Assembly: GCF_014195505.1 (NCBI RefSeq)
Contig: NZ_JACIBV010000001.1
Coordinates: 4,836,001-4,900,000 of the forward strand
Direction: 5' to 3'
Source of the DNA: Nonomuraea dietziae
GTDB lineage: Bacteria; Actinomycetota; Actinomycetes; Streptosporangiales; Streptosporangiaceae
Length of the DNA stretch: 64,000 nt
Part shown: positions 17,315 to 24,777 of the stretch, piece after piece
How the letters are laid out: each line of letters opens with the position of its first letter
Numbering within the stretch: position 1 is the first letter of the stretch
Notes under the pieces: generated by a model
The model's database searches: none
What the model saw: only the letters and a program-made list of their open reading frames with translations
What the model was told of the DNA's origin: nothing
Translations under genes and position numbers: made by a program

Positions 17315-18605
17315 CAGCCTGGCCCGAAAGCCTCGCCCTGGTGGCGGCCAGGTCGAACGTGGCCGCCAGCAGGGCCATCGTGAGAACCGTCACGACAAGC
17401 TCCTTGACCATGTCGATCGGCGGCCCGATGAGCAGCCAGTACCAGGGAGTGCCCGAGCCGACCAGCGTGCGTACTCCCCGCAGCGCGTACTCCGCCCCTA
17501 CGTGGAGCGCCACGTAGGACAGGCACATCATGCCGAACAGCGCCGCCCCGCCCTTGAGCGTCAGGCGTAGGGAGTTGGCAAGCGGCACCCAGCGCTCCTG
17601 GAAGCCGCCGGTGACCCTGTCGAACGACTTCTGGGTGAGGTCATGGGAGCTCTCGAGCCTGTCGACCCCTCGCTCGAACCGGGTGCCGCGCAGCATGGTG
17701 CGCGTGTCGTCGGCGAAGGCTCCGAAGACCAGGATCGCCACAGTGAGCCACGTCAACGGCATCACCACGGCGTCGACCATGAACGGCCAGACCTCTCCGA
17801 CCGCGCCCCAGACCGCCTCCCAGCCCGGGACGGTCTCCTTGGCCTGTGACCACACCTCGCCCGTCGTGGAGACCACGGCCCTGTGCTCCATCCACTCCGC
17901 CCGCGCGTCGGCGATCGCCACCGTGGCGTTCAAGCCGTAGAAGACGAAGGCGAATTCGGAGAAGGCCGCCGCGATGCCCGCGAACTTCCCTGTGCCCTTC
18001 TCCACCATCTTGGCGAAGAGGAGCTTCAACGCGAAGGCGACCGCCATGGCGCCCAGCGACACCCGCCAATCGAGGTCGATGAGCCCGCGGCCGACCACGG
18101 ACTTGACTCCTTGGAAGGCGTCGGCCGCCACCTGGTCGATGTTGTGGAAGAAGTCGAGCTGGACGAACTCCCTGGCGTCCTCCCTGTGGAAGCTCCACGT
18201 CATGTAGATCGCCGCGAACGTCGGGGCCACCCTGTCCATGGCCTTCCAGAACCGCTCGTCCGCTTCGCCGTCCGCCTGTCGCGCCCTGATCTCCCACAGC
18301 GCGCCTCTCAAGGAGTAGAGCATCCCCGTGATCACCGCCATGGAGGTCATGACGACCAGCGTGAGGAAGGTCATCGTCGCGACCAGCCGCACCTGGCGGA
18401 GGTCGTCGCCGTAGGCGATCTCCGTGCCCGCGTACATCAGGCCGAACCGGACGGCCTCGCCCACGGAGAACCACATGATCAAGGGCAGCGCGCACTTGCC
18501 CGCGAGGCGTAGCGCGTGCAGGGGCAGCGAGAACGGTGACGGCATCCGCTGGGCCGGTGGCGGCGCAGGTCGGGGAGGTGCCGCCACACCAGACGATCCT
18601 GACAT
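17304..18605 (-). CDS. Polytopic membrane protein, unknown function (block gene D)
   Basis: A 433-residue integral membrane protein with about six hydrophobic segments, among them LVATMTFLTLVVMTSMAVITGML, VSLGAMAVAFALKLLFA, FMVDAVVMPLTWLTVAILVFGAF, GGAALFGMMCLSYVALHVG and WYWLLIGPPIDMVKELVVTVL. A soluble stretch with charged helices lies between them. It could form the channel of the machine whose motor is the HerA-like ATPase. It runs toward genes A-C and overlaps the last of them by 11 bp. No named family recognised. Confidence 0.8.
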   Translation of the reverse strand: MSGSSGVAAPPRPAPPPAQRMPSPFSLPLHALRLAGKCALPLIMWFSVGEAVRFGLMYAGTEIAYGDDLRQVRLVATMTFLTLVVMTSMAVITGMLYSLRGALWEIRARQADGEADERFWKAMDRVAPTFAAIYMTWSFHREDAREFVQLDFFHNIDQVAADAFQGVKSVVGRGLIDLDWRVSLGAMAVAFALKLLFAKMVEKGTGKFAGIAAAFSEFAFVFYGLNATVAIADARAEWMEHRAVVSTTGEVWSQAKETVPGWEAVWGAVGEVWPFMVDAVVMPLTWLTVAILVFGAFADDTRTMLRGTRFERGVDRLESSHDLTQKSFDRVTGGFQERWVPLANSLRLTLKGGAALFGMMCLSYVALHVGAEYALRGVRTLVGSGTPWYWLLIGPPIDMVKELVVTVLTMALLAATFDLAATRARLSGQAVSA

Positions 18606-18673
18606 CTGGTGAATCGTAGCGTTACACGGTTAACAGCGGGAATGCGATCCTATAGTTGAGTGTTCAACTACCC

Positions 18674-19033
18674 GTGAACGAGATCGAGCGCTACCGCTTC
18701 GCCGAGCGACTCCTCGGGATGAAGGACCCGCTCGGCGCCCTGATGATGCTGGAGCCGCTGCTCCAGGAGCACGGCGACGACCGCGGCCTGCAGGAGCTCG
18801 CCGCCCGCGCCTACTACCACTCCGCCCAGCTCGGCAGGGCGAGGCAGGCGCTGACCTCGCTGCTCGAGCGCGATCCCAGCGACCACTACGCCCGCTTCCT
18901 GCTCGGCAGGACGCTGGAGCGGTCGAGCCTGCTGACGGAGGCCCTGCCGCACCTGCGCATGGCCGCCGCCATGCACGCCGACCCCGACTACGCGGAGTCG
19001 GTCGGCAGGGTGGAGCGCAAGCTGGCCGCCTGA
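18674..19033 (+). CDS. Tetratricopeptide-repeat protein
   Basis: About 119 residues made almost wholly of helix pairs in TPR spacing: ERLLGMKDPLGALMMLEPLLQEH, AARAYYHSAQLGRARQALTSLLERDP, FLLGRTLERSSLLTEALPHLRMAAAMHAD. Such repeats bind other proteins. GTG 18674 is preferred because the alternative TTG at 18656 overlaps a TATAGT sequence (18651-18656) that looks like a -10 box. No ribosome site is seen, consistent with a leaderless message. The 3' end overlaps the convergent benE by 46 bp. Confidence 0.82.
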   Translation: MNEIERYRFAERLLGMKDPLGALMMLEPLLQEHGDDRGLQELAARAYYHSAQLGRARQALTSLLERDPSDHYARFLLGRTLERSSLLTEALPHLRMAAAMHADPDYAESVGRVERKLAA

Positions 19034-20160
19034 GCCGGCCGTACGAGCAGGTGCATGAGACCGCCCGCGGCCAGGCCCCAGAAGGCCGAGCCGACACCTG
19101 CCCAGGTGATGCCCGAGGCGGTCACGACCAAGGTGACGACCGCGCCCTCCCTGCCGTCGGCCTGGGTGAAGGCCGACGACAGGGCGGCGCCGAGCGCGGC
19201 GAAGAGCGCCAGCCCCGCGACCGCCTCCACCAGTACGGGAGGCGACAGGAGCACGAGAGCGGCGGCGGCGCTCGAGCAGAGGCCCAGTCCGATCATGGAG
19301 ACCCCTGCCGTGACCGAGGCGATCCAGCGGCGGGAGGGGTCGGGCTCCGCCTCGGGTGAGGCGGCCAGGGCGGCGGTGATGGCGGCCAGGTTGACGGCGT
19401 GCCCTCCGAGGGGCGCGCCCACCGCGCTCGCCGCCCCTGTCGCCAGCAGCACGCCGCGCAGCGGCGGGCGGAAGCCGTAGCCGGACAGGACGGCCATGCC
19501 AGGCACGTTCTGGGCCGCCATGGTGACCAGGAAGAGCGGCACCGCGATGCCGACGATCGAGGGAAGGGTGAAGACCGGGACGGTGATCTCGATCACGGGG
19601 GTGACGTCCAGACCGGCGGGCCGCGACGTCAGCGCGATGGCCGCGACGGCCGTCAGCAGCGCGCCGGGCACCGCCCACGTGCGGGCGAACCTGTAGAGCA
19701 GCGCCCAGACCAGGATCACGGGGCCCGCGAGGTACGGCACGTCGAGCATGGCGTGCACCGGCGCCAGACAGAGCTTGAGCAGGACACCGGCGAGCATCGC
19801 CGCCGCGATGGGCCCGGGGATCGCCGCGATGGCACGGCCGAGCCACGGCACCAACCCCGCCGCCATGATGAGCGCACCGCACACCACGAAGGCGCCCACC
19901 GCCTCGGCGAAGGAGCCTCCCGCGCCCATCAGGAGCGCCGCGCCAGGGGTGGACCAGGCGATGGCGATGGGCATCCGATGGCGCAGGCCGAGCGTGATGG
20001 ACACCACGCCGACGGCGACGCAGAGCGCCAGCAGCCCCGAGGCGGCCTGCCGCTCGTCGGCGCCCACCCCGCGCAGTCCTGCGAGGACCACGGTGAACGA
20101 GCTGGCGAATCCGACCAGGGCGGTCACCACTCCGGCGACGATCGGGCGGGCGCGTTCCAT
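18988..20160 (-). CDS. benE: BenE-family transporter
   Basis: A 390-residue membrane protein of the BenE (benzoate/H+ symporter) family, with about 11-12 hydrophobic segments. The family's AIAWSTPGAALL, AAMLAGVLLKLCLAPV and LFLVTMAAQNVPGMAVLSGYG-type segments are all present. Benzoate is the family's named substrate; the substrate here is not proven. The ATG at 20160 lies inside a perfect 16-bp palindrome, and the divergent XRE-cupin gene is the obvious regulator. The 3' end overlaps the TPR gene. Confidence 0.9.
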   Translation of the reverse strand: MERARPIVAGVVTALVGFASSFTVVLAGLRGVGADERQAASGLLALCVAVGVVSITLGLRHRMPIAIAWSTPGAALLMGAGGSFAEAVGAFVVCGALIMAAGLVPWLGRAIAAIPGPIAAAMLAGVLLKLCLAPVHAMLDVPYLAGPVILVWALLYRFARTWAVPGALLTAVAAIALTSRPAGLDVTPVIEITVPVFTLPSIVGIAVPLFLVTMAAQNVPGMAVLSGYGFRPPLRGVLLATGAASAVGAPLGGHAVNLAAITAALAASPEAEPDPSRRWIASVTAGVSMIGLGLCSSAAAALVLLSPPVLVEAVAGLALFAALGAALSSAFTQADGREGAVVTLVVTASGITWAGVGSAFWGLAAGGLMHLLVRPAQAASLRSTLPTDSA

Positions 20161-20169
20161 ATATGGAAC
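20154..20169. promoter_or_regulatory. Operator palindrome GTTCCATATATGGAAC
   Basis: A perfect 16-bp palindrome lies over the benE start codon, 28 bp before the XRE-cupin start. Its two-fold symmetry and place between divergent genes make it a likely operator for the XRE-cupin regulator, controlling benE and itself. Confidence 0.65.
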
Positions 20170-20196
20170 AGTAACAGATCGGGCAGGATGACTCCC

Positions 20197-20736
20197 ATGA
20201 GCGCGATCGACGGGGACCTGCGCGAGGTCGGAGCCAGGCTGCGCCGCATGCGTGAAGAGCGCGGCCTCTCACTGTCGGAGCTGGCCAGGCGGGCAGGGGT
20301 GGGCAAGGCGACGCTGTCAGGGGTGGAGACGGGCGTGCGCAACCCCACCCTCGACACCCTGTGGGCGATCACCGCACAGCTCGGCGTGCCCATCGCCGCC
20401 ATCCTCGGCACGCCCGCCGAGTCCGTCGTGATGCGCGGCGAGGCGGTGGTGGCCACCCTGCTCGAGGTGTTCGAGGACGAGGGCGTCACCTACGAGCTCT
20501 ACCGGATGCGGGTGCCGCCAGGGGGCACCCAGACCTCGCCCGCCCACCACGAGGGCGTGACCGAGCACATCACCGTCTTCACCGGCACGCTCAGCGCGGG
20601 CCCGCTCGACTCGCCGCAGGTGGCGGGGCCCGGCGGCTACCTCACCTGGCGCTCGGACGTCCCGCACGGCTACACGGCCGTGGGCGCGGAGGAGGTGCTC
20701 GCCTCCCTGCTCATCCGCTACCCGGCCACCAGGTGA
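20197..20736 (+). CDS. XRE-family regulator with C-terminal cupin
   Basis: A 179-residue regulator. The N-terminal helix-turn-helix reads LRRMREERGLSLSELARRAGVGKATLSGVETGVRNPTL. A small cupin follows, with AHHEGVTEHITVFTGTL carrying the usual His/Glu pocket and a terminal WRSDVPHGYTA strand. Proteins of this type sense a small ligand in the cupin. Divergent placement next to benE suggests it responds to the transported compound. ATG 20197 is chosen since AGGA lies 7 nt upstream; ATG 20188 is possible. The 3' end overlaps the next convergent gene by 19 bp. Confidence 0.9.
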   Translation: MSAIDGDLREVGARLRRMREERGLSLSELARRAGVGKATLSGVETGVRNPTLDTLWAITAQLGVPIAAILGTPAESVVMRGEAVVATLLEVFEDEGVTYELYRMRVPPGGTQTSPAHHEGVTEHITVFTGTLSAGPLDSPQVAGPGGYLTWRSDVPHGYTAVGAEEVLASLLIRYPATR

Positions 20737-21170
20737 CCGTCGTCGACCAGCCACAGCCTGCCGTCGGGCAGCGCGCCCCGCAGCCCCTCCGTGGCCTCCT
20801 CCCCCGCCAGAGCGGGCAACTCGGGCACGGCCAGCCCGGCGAAGGCGATGGTCCTGGACGGCCGCCACACGCCGGTCGCCGCCAACCGCCTGCCCATGCC
20901 CTTCCACCCCTCGGGCTCGTCGGCCACCACCCAGAGATCGGGATGTCCCGCGACCATCCGGCAGGCGGGCCGCAGCCACGACGCCGCCTCCTCAGGCCAC
21001 GACACCACCTCCCCGACGAGCCCGCCCCTGGCCTCCCACTCCTCGACGAACGCGCGCGCCCTGCCCACCGAGGCCGCCGACCGCCCGTGCCCGACGTTCA
21101 CCAGCATCGGATGGTGCTGGTCCACCAGCCGCAGCACCATGGTCAGCTCGGCGCCCACCCTGGCGCTCAC
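20718..21170 (-). CDS. Hypothetical protein coupled to MGMT-Ada gene
   Basis: A 150-residue protein that I do not recognise. It has no signal peptide or membrane segment. It contains two cores with Rossmann-like alternation (HPMLVNVGHGRSAASVGRAR and DLWVVADEPEGWKGMG). GTG 21170 is chosen because it overlaps the MGMT-Ada stop as GTGA. Being the third gene of the sigma / MGMT-Ada unit, it may act in the same response. Confidence 0.75.
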   Translation of the reverse strand: MSARVGAELTMVLRLVDQHHPMLVNVGHGRSAASVGRARAFVEEWEARGGLVGEVVSWPEEAASWLRPACRMVAGHPDLWVVADEPEGWKGMGRRLAATGVWRPSRTIAFAGLAVPELPALAGEEATEGLRGALPDGRLWLVDDGHLVAG

Positions 21171-21937
21171 GCCGCCACCTCCCCCGGCCTGCACGTACGG
21201 CATGCGCGGTAGCCCGCCGACTCCGCCTGCGCGACGCTGCGGAAGCCGTGCCTGTGCCTGGGCGTGATGCGCCTGGCGTTGTGACAGGTGGGGAAGCACA
21301 CGATGCCGGTGGTGTCGCTGGCCAGGTAGAAGACGTTCTCCTGCGCGAGGTCGCGCAGCCCGTCGAGGTCCACGCCCTCGTGCCTGAGCAGCCGCTCCTT
21401 CGCCTCGGCGCCGAAGACGTACTCGCCGGGCGCGCCGTCGGACCTGACGATCCTGTGGCAGGGGATGAGCAGCGGGACGGGGTTGCGGGCCAGTGCGGTG
21501 CCGACCGCGCGTACGGCGGCGGGCCTGCCGATCTGGCGGGCGATCCAGGCGTAGGGCCGCACCTCGCCGCGCGGGATGCGCTGCGCGGCGGTCAGCACGT
21601 CGCGCTGGAAGTCGCTCAGCTCTCGCAGGTCGAAGCGCAGGCCGGCGGCCTTTCCCGTGCGCAGCGCGGGCACCAGGCCCGCGGGCGGGCGGTCGCCCTG
21701 CAGGAGCGGCCTGCCGAAGCGGGCCCTGAACTCCGCGGCGAAGCTCTCCCTCGCGGCGGTGTCGTCGTGCGGGCCGTACCACCGCAGGAAGGCCACGCCC
21801 TGGTCGGTGGCGGCCACGGACACCTCGCCCAGCGGTCCCTCCACGCGGACCCAGCGGGCGGCGATCCTGTCGAGCAGTCCCTCGGGTGGGTCGGCCGTCA
21901 GGCCGGCGAGCCCGGAGAGCAACGGATCCTGGTTCAT
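21167..21937 (-). CDS. O6-alkylguanine-DNA methyltransferase fused to Ada zinc domain
   Basis: A 256-residue fusion. Residues about 95-185 are a complete MGMT domain with the helix motif RPYAWIARQIGRPAAVRAVG and the acceptor C160 in IPCHRIV. The C-terminal 65 residues are an Ada-type zinc/phosphotriester domain with CFPTCHNARR and CRTCRP, which provide the four cysteines. In E. coli Ada the zinc domain is at the N-terminus, so the order is reversed. It repairs O6-methylguanine by irreversible self-methylation. It overlaps the sigma gene by ATGA, which links DNA repair to a dedicated sigma factor. Confidence 0.92.
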   Translation of the reverse strand: MNQDPLLSGLAGLTADPPEGLLDRIAARWVRVEGPLGEVSVAATDQGVAFLRWYGPHDDTAARESFAAEFRARFGRPLLQGDRPPAGLVPALRTGKAAGLRFDLRELSDFQRDVLTAAQRIPRGEVRPYAWIARQIGRPAAVRAVGTALARNPVPLLIPCHRIVRSDGAPGEYVFGAEAKERLLRHEGVDLDGLRDLAQENVFYLASDTTGIVCFPTCHNARRITPRHRHGFRSVAQAESAGYRACRTCRPGEVAA

Positions 21938-22488
21938 CGGGTCATCTCCCTCAGACGCTTGAGCCCGCGCGACACGTGCGACTTGACGGTGCCCTGCGGG
22001 AGCCCGAGCACCGTGGCCACCTCACTGACCGGCAGGTCCACGACGTGCCTGAGCACCACCGCGGCTCGCTGGTCCTCGGGCAGCAGTCTCAGCAGCTCGG
22101 CCAGCTCGCCTCCGGTCTCACGCCGTTCGGCCGCCGCCTCCACCCCCTCGCCCGTGTCCACGGAGTCGACAGGCTCCTCCATCAGGTCGGGCGGCGGGTG
22201 GCGGACGCGGGTGCGCACGCAGTTGCGCCACACGTTCATGAGGATCGTCATCAGCCAGGGCCGCGGCTGCAACGCGGCGATGCGCTCGCGATCGTAACCC
22301 GCCACCGCCCGATAGGCGCGCAGGAACGCCTCCGCGGTCAGGTCCTCGGCATCGGCCCAGCGGCCGCTGAGCCGCAGCGCGGTCGAGAAAACCAGCCCGC
22401 GGTAGGTGCCGTACAGCTCGGCGAACCCCTGGTCGAGGTCGTCGATCAGCGCCTTCCTGACCGGGTCCAGGCAGTCGAGTCGGTTCAC
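21934..22488 (-). CDS. ECF-type RNA polymerase sigma factor
   Basis: A 184-residue sigma factor with region 2 (LYGTYRGLVFSTALRLSGRWADAEDLTAEAFLRAYRAVAGYD) and region 4 (LLPEDQRAAVVLRHVVDLPVSEVATVLGLPQGTVKSHVSRGLKRLRE). No anti-sigma gene lies next to it; the coupled genes are the MGMT-Ada fusion and an unknown protein. GTG 22488 is chosen, with GAGGAC just upstream. The longer frame to 22800 would run across the DUF1416 gene and is rejected. Confidence 0.9.
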   Translation of the reverse strand: MNRLDCLDPVRKALIDDLDQGFAELYGTYRGLVFSTALRLSGRWADAEDLTAEAFLRAYRAVAGYDRERIAALQPRPWLMTILMNVWRNCVRTRVRHPPPDLMEEPVDSVDTGEGVEAAAERRETGGELAELLRLLPEDQRAAVVLRHVVDLPVSEVATVLGLPQGTVKSHVSRGLKRLREMTR

Positions 22489-22541
22489 GTCCTCTACAAC
22501 ACCGCCGGGACCTGGATCGTTGCAGCTCTCCGCGGGAACGC

Positions 22542-22581
22542 GAGAAGGGGGCCACGTCCTGGCGGACGTGACCCCCTTCTC
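22542..22581. terminator. Strong 18-bp hairpin terminator
   Basis: Arms 22542-22559 (GAGAAGGGGGCCACGTCC) and 22564-22581 pair with one mismatch around a 4-nt loop. It lies just past the DUF1416 stop and ends the sulfurtransferase operon on the minus strand, insulating the sigma gene. Confidence 0.75.
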
Positions 22582-22597
22582 TACGTGCGGCGCGCGG

Positions 22598-22903
22598 TCA
22601 GACCGCGACGGACAGCTGGGCGACCTCGCCCAGCTTGGCCTGGACGGGAACGTCCCTGGTGACGCCGCCGCCCGCGATGATGCGGACGGTCCAGTCACCA
22701 GGAGCGGCGAAGAAGCGGAAGACGCCCTCGTCGGACACCACGACCTCGCCGGTGAACTCGCCCGAGTGGTCGAGCAGGCGGGCGTAGGCGGTGCCCGCAC
22801 CGGTCACCACACCCTGGATCACGGACTGGGTGGACAGGTCGATTCCGGCCGGCAGCGCGACGGTCTGCTCCGGAGCGGCGCAACCCTGCGTCGAAACGGT
22901 CAT
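22598..22903 (-). CDS. DUF1416 protein
   Basis: A 101-residue protein of the actinobacterial DUF1416 family. The predicted fold is a small beta sandwich with VIQGVVTGAGTAYARLLD, FTGEVVVSDEGVFRFFAAPGDWTVRII. It begins on the last base of the sulfurtransferase stop (TAATG), so the two are translated together, the order usual for this pair in actinobacteria. Its function is not known. A short Cys near the N-terminus (QGCAAPE) is noted. Confidence 0.9.
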   Translation of the reverse strand: MTVSTQGCAAPEQTVALPAGIDLSTQSVIQGVVTGAGTAYARLLDHSGEFTGEVVVSDEGVFRFFAAPGDWTVRIIAGGGVTRDVPVQAKLGEVAQLSVAV

Positions 22904-23742
22904 TAGCGGGCCTCCCCCAACTCGATCGGCACGCCCACGAGCGAGCCGTACTCGGTCCACGAACCGTCGTAGTTCTTCACATTGGCCTGGTCGAGGATCT
23001 CGTGCAGCACGAACCACGTGTGCGCGGACCGCTCGCCGATGCGGCAGTAGGCGATGGTGTCCTTGCCGAAGTCGACACCCGCGCCCGAGTAGAGCTCCTT
23101 GAGCTGCTCGTCGGACTTGAAGGTGCCGTCGTCGTTGGCCGCCTTGGACCACGGGATGTTGCGGGCGGTGGGCACGTGGCCCGCGCGCTGCGCCTGCTCC
23201 TGCGGAAGGTGGGCGGGGGCCAGCAGCTTGCCGGTGAACTCGTCGGGCGAGCGGACGTCCACCAGGTTCAGCTTGCCGATCGCGTTGACGACGTCGTCGC
23301 GGAAGGCGCGGATCGAGGAGTCCTGCTCCTGCGCGGTGTAGGTCGTCGCGGCACGGGCGGGCACGTCGGTCACCAGCTCGCGGGAGTCGAGCTCCCACTT
23401 CTTACGGCCGCCGTCGAGCAGCTTCACGTTGGAGTGGCCGTAGAGCTTGAAGTACCAGTAGGCGTAGGCGGCGAACCAGTTGTTGTTGCCGCCGTAGAGG
23501 ACCACCAGGTCGTCGTTGGAGATGCCGCGCTCGGACAGCAGGGCCTCGAAGCCCGCCTTGTCCACGAAGTCACGGCGGACAGGGTCCTGCAGGTCGGCCT
23601 GCCAGTCGATCCGGACGGCGCCACGGATGTGGCCCTTGGCGTAGGCGCTGGTGTCCTCGTCGACCTCGACGAGCACGACACCGGGAGTGTCGAGGTTGGC
23701 CTCGACCCAGTCGGCATCCACCAGGGCGGCGGAGCGGCTCAT
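22903..23742 (-). CDS. Thiosulfate/3-mercaptopyruvate sulfurtransferase
   Basis: A 279-residue tandem rhodanese. The N-terminal domain is the inactive copy (GAVRIDWQADLQDPVRRDF), and the C-terminal domain has the active-site loop YCRIGERSAHT with the persulfide Cys near residue 233. The CRIGERS loop is typical of the SseA/CysA-type enzymes of actinobacteria. It moves sulfur from thiosulfate or mercaptopyruvate to cyanide or thiol acceptors. It overlaps the DUF4395 gene by ATGA on its 5' side and is followed by DUF1416. Confidence 0.95.
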   Translation of the reverse strand: MSRSAALVDADWVEANLDTPGVVLVEVDEDTSAYAKGHIRGAVRIDWQADLQDPVRRDFVDKAGFEALLSERGISNDDLVVLYGGNNNWFAAYAYWYFKLYGHSNVKLLDGGRKKWELDSRELVTDVPARAATTYTAQEQDSSIRAFRDDVVNAIGKLNLVDVRSPDEFTGKLLAPAHLPQEQAQRAGHVPTARNIPWSKAANDDGTFKSDEQLKELYSGAGVDFGKDTIAYCRIGERSAHTWFVLHEILDQANVKNYDGSWTEYGSLVGVPIELGEAR

Positions 23743-24140
23743 TGGGGAACCTCCATGTTGGCAGCGGGCAGTAGACGGCGAATCATCAGGTACATCTCGC
23801 AGCCGAGGCAGAATCCGAAGGCTGCGTTGAGGAAGGCGGCGAGGAGAGCCGCGGCCGTCGCCCCGAGGGCGAGCGGTGTGATCCCTGCGATGAATCCGAT
23901 CAGCCCCGCGGCCGCGAAGACCAGCCCCACCACCTGCGCGAACCGCGGTGGGCGGGCGTCTTCCGTCTTCGTCGGCGGACCCCTGAAGAAGACCCTGTAC
24001 GGCGAGCGACCTGCCGCACCGGCGGCGAACACCACTGCCTGGACGGCCAGCAGCCAGGCGCTTCCCGTCACGAGGACGAGAGCGAGGACCAGGGTGGTGA
24101 CGGCCGCGCCGAGGCGCAGCACTCTAGGGTCGGCACGCAT
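23739..24140 (-). CDS. DUF4395 membrane protein
   Basis: A 133-residue membrane protein with about four hydrophobic segments. DUF4395 features seen are DPRVLRLGAAVTTLVLALVL and FGFCLGCEMYLMIRRL. The CLGC motif near the C-terminus could carry sulfur across the membrane. It is the first full gene of the sulfurtransferase operon, with CAGGAG 8 nt before ATG 24140. A sulfur-uptake or sulfur-handling role is inferred from the operon. Confidence 0.88.
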   Translation of the reverse strand: MRADPRVLRLGAAVTTLVLALVLVTGSAWLLAVQAVVFAAGAAGRSPYRVFFRGPPTKTEDARPPRFAQVVGLVFAAAGLIGFIAGITPLALGATAAALLAAFLNAAFGFCLGCEMYLMIRRLLPAANMEVPQ

Positions 24141-24200
24141 CGTGGGATGCTCCTGAAGGGTCGGATGGGGGCGGATCGAAATGTCCGCGCGAGACCGTCC

Positions 24201-24284
24201 TCAGGCAGCGCGACAGAGCGCGGTGGACACGCGGCAGAAATCAACCGCGCGCCGCTTCGTCAGCAGCTCTGTCGTGGGGTTCAT
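24201..24284 (-). CDS. Leader peptide of the sulfurtransferase operon
   Basis: A 27-codon frame, MNPTTELLTKRRAVDFCRVSTALCRAA, ending 60 nt before the DUF4395 start. Short peptides of this type (basic RR, then VDxxRVSSALC) precede sulfur genes in many actinobacteria and are annotated as putative leader peptides. Two Cys codons near its end could sense charged tRNA-Cys. No ribosome site is seen, so the message is probably leaderless, with TAGTGT upstream as a possible -10. The regulatory role is inferred. Confidence 0.65.
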   Translation of the reverse strand: MNPTTELLTKRRAVDFCRVSTALCRAA

Positions 24285-24316
24285 GACCACGACACTACCC
24301 GCCGTCTCGCCTTCTG

Positions 24317-24739
24317 TCACTTCTCGTCCGGGTCGTGAGACAGGAACGCTCCGAGCGCCGCGATCACGTCGGCCTTCCTGGGCTGCCCGGACGCCCTCTT
24401 CACGACGGCCCCTCCACCGTCCAGCACGAGGACGGTCGGCGTGCGCATGATGTCGAGCTCGCGCACCAGGTCGAGCCTGGACTCCGCGTCGATCTCGACG
24501 TGGCTCACCCCCGGCACCAGCGCGCTGACCTCGGCCAGCACCCTGCGCGTGGCCCTGCAGGGCTGGCAGAAGGCCGTGGAGAACTGCACGAGCGTCGCCC
24601 GCTCGCCCAGCTCGTGGCCCAGCGCGTGCGCCGTGAGATTCTGCCCTGACTCGCGCAGCCTGCCGTCGCGGCGCAGCTTCACCACCCCGATCACCGTGCC
24701 GAGCGCCAGCGTCGCCAGCACCACCCACCAGCCTGTCAT
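24317..24739 (-). CDS. Membrane-anchored thioredoxin-like protein
   Basis: A 140-residue thioredoxin-fold protein. One N-terminal membrane segment (WWVVLATLALGTVIGVVKL) is followed by the thioredoxin core with the CxxC active site FCQPCRATRRVLAEV near residue 58 and the cis-Pro region IMRTPTVLVLD. It likely exchanges disulphides at the membrane. It lies just upstream of the leader peptide on the same strand, with 32 bp between them, so it may share the sulfur-related function. Confidence 0.87.
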   Translation of the reverse strand: MTGWWVVLATLALGTVIGVVKLRRDGRLRESGQNLTAHALGHELGERATLVQFSTAFCQPCRATRRVLAEVSALVPGVSHVEIDAESRLDLVRELDIMRTPTVLVLDGGGAVVKRASGQPRKADVIAALGAFLSHDPDEK

Positions 24740-24777
24740 CGCCAGGTGCAACCGCGGCGGCGACGGGATTCTTCCCC

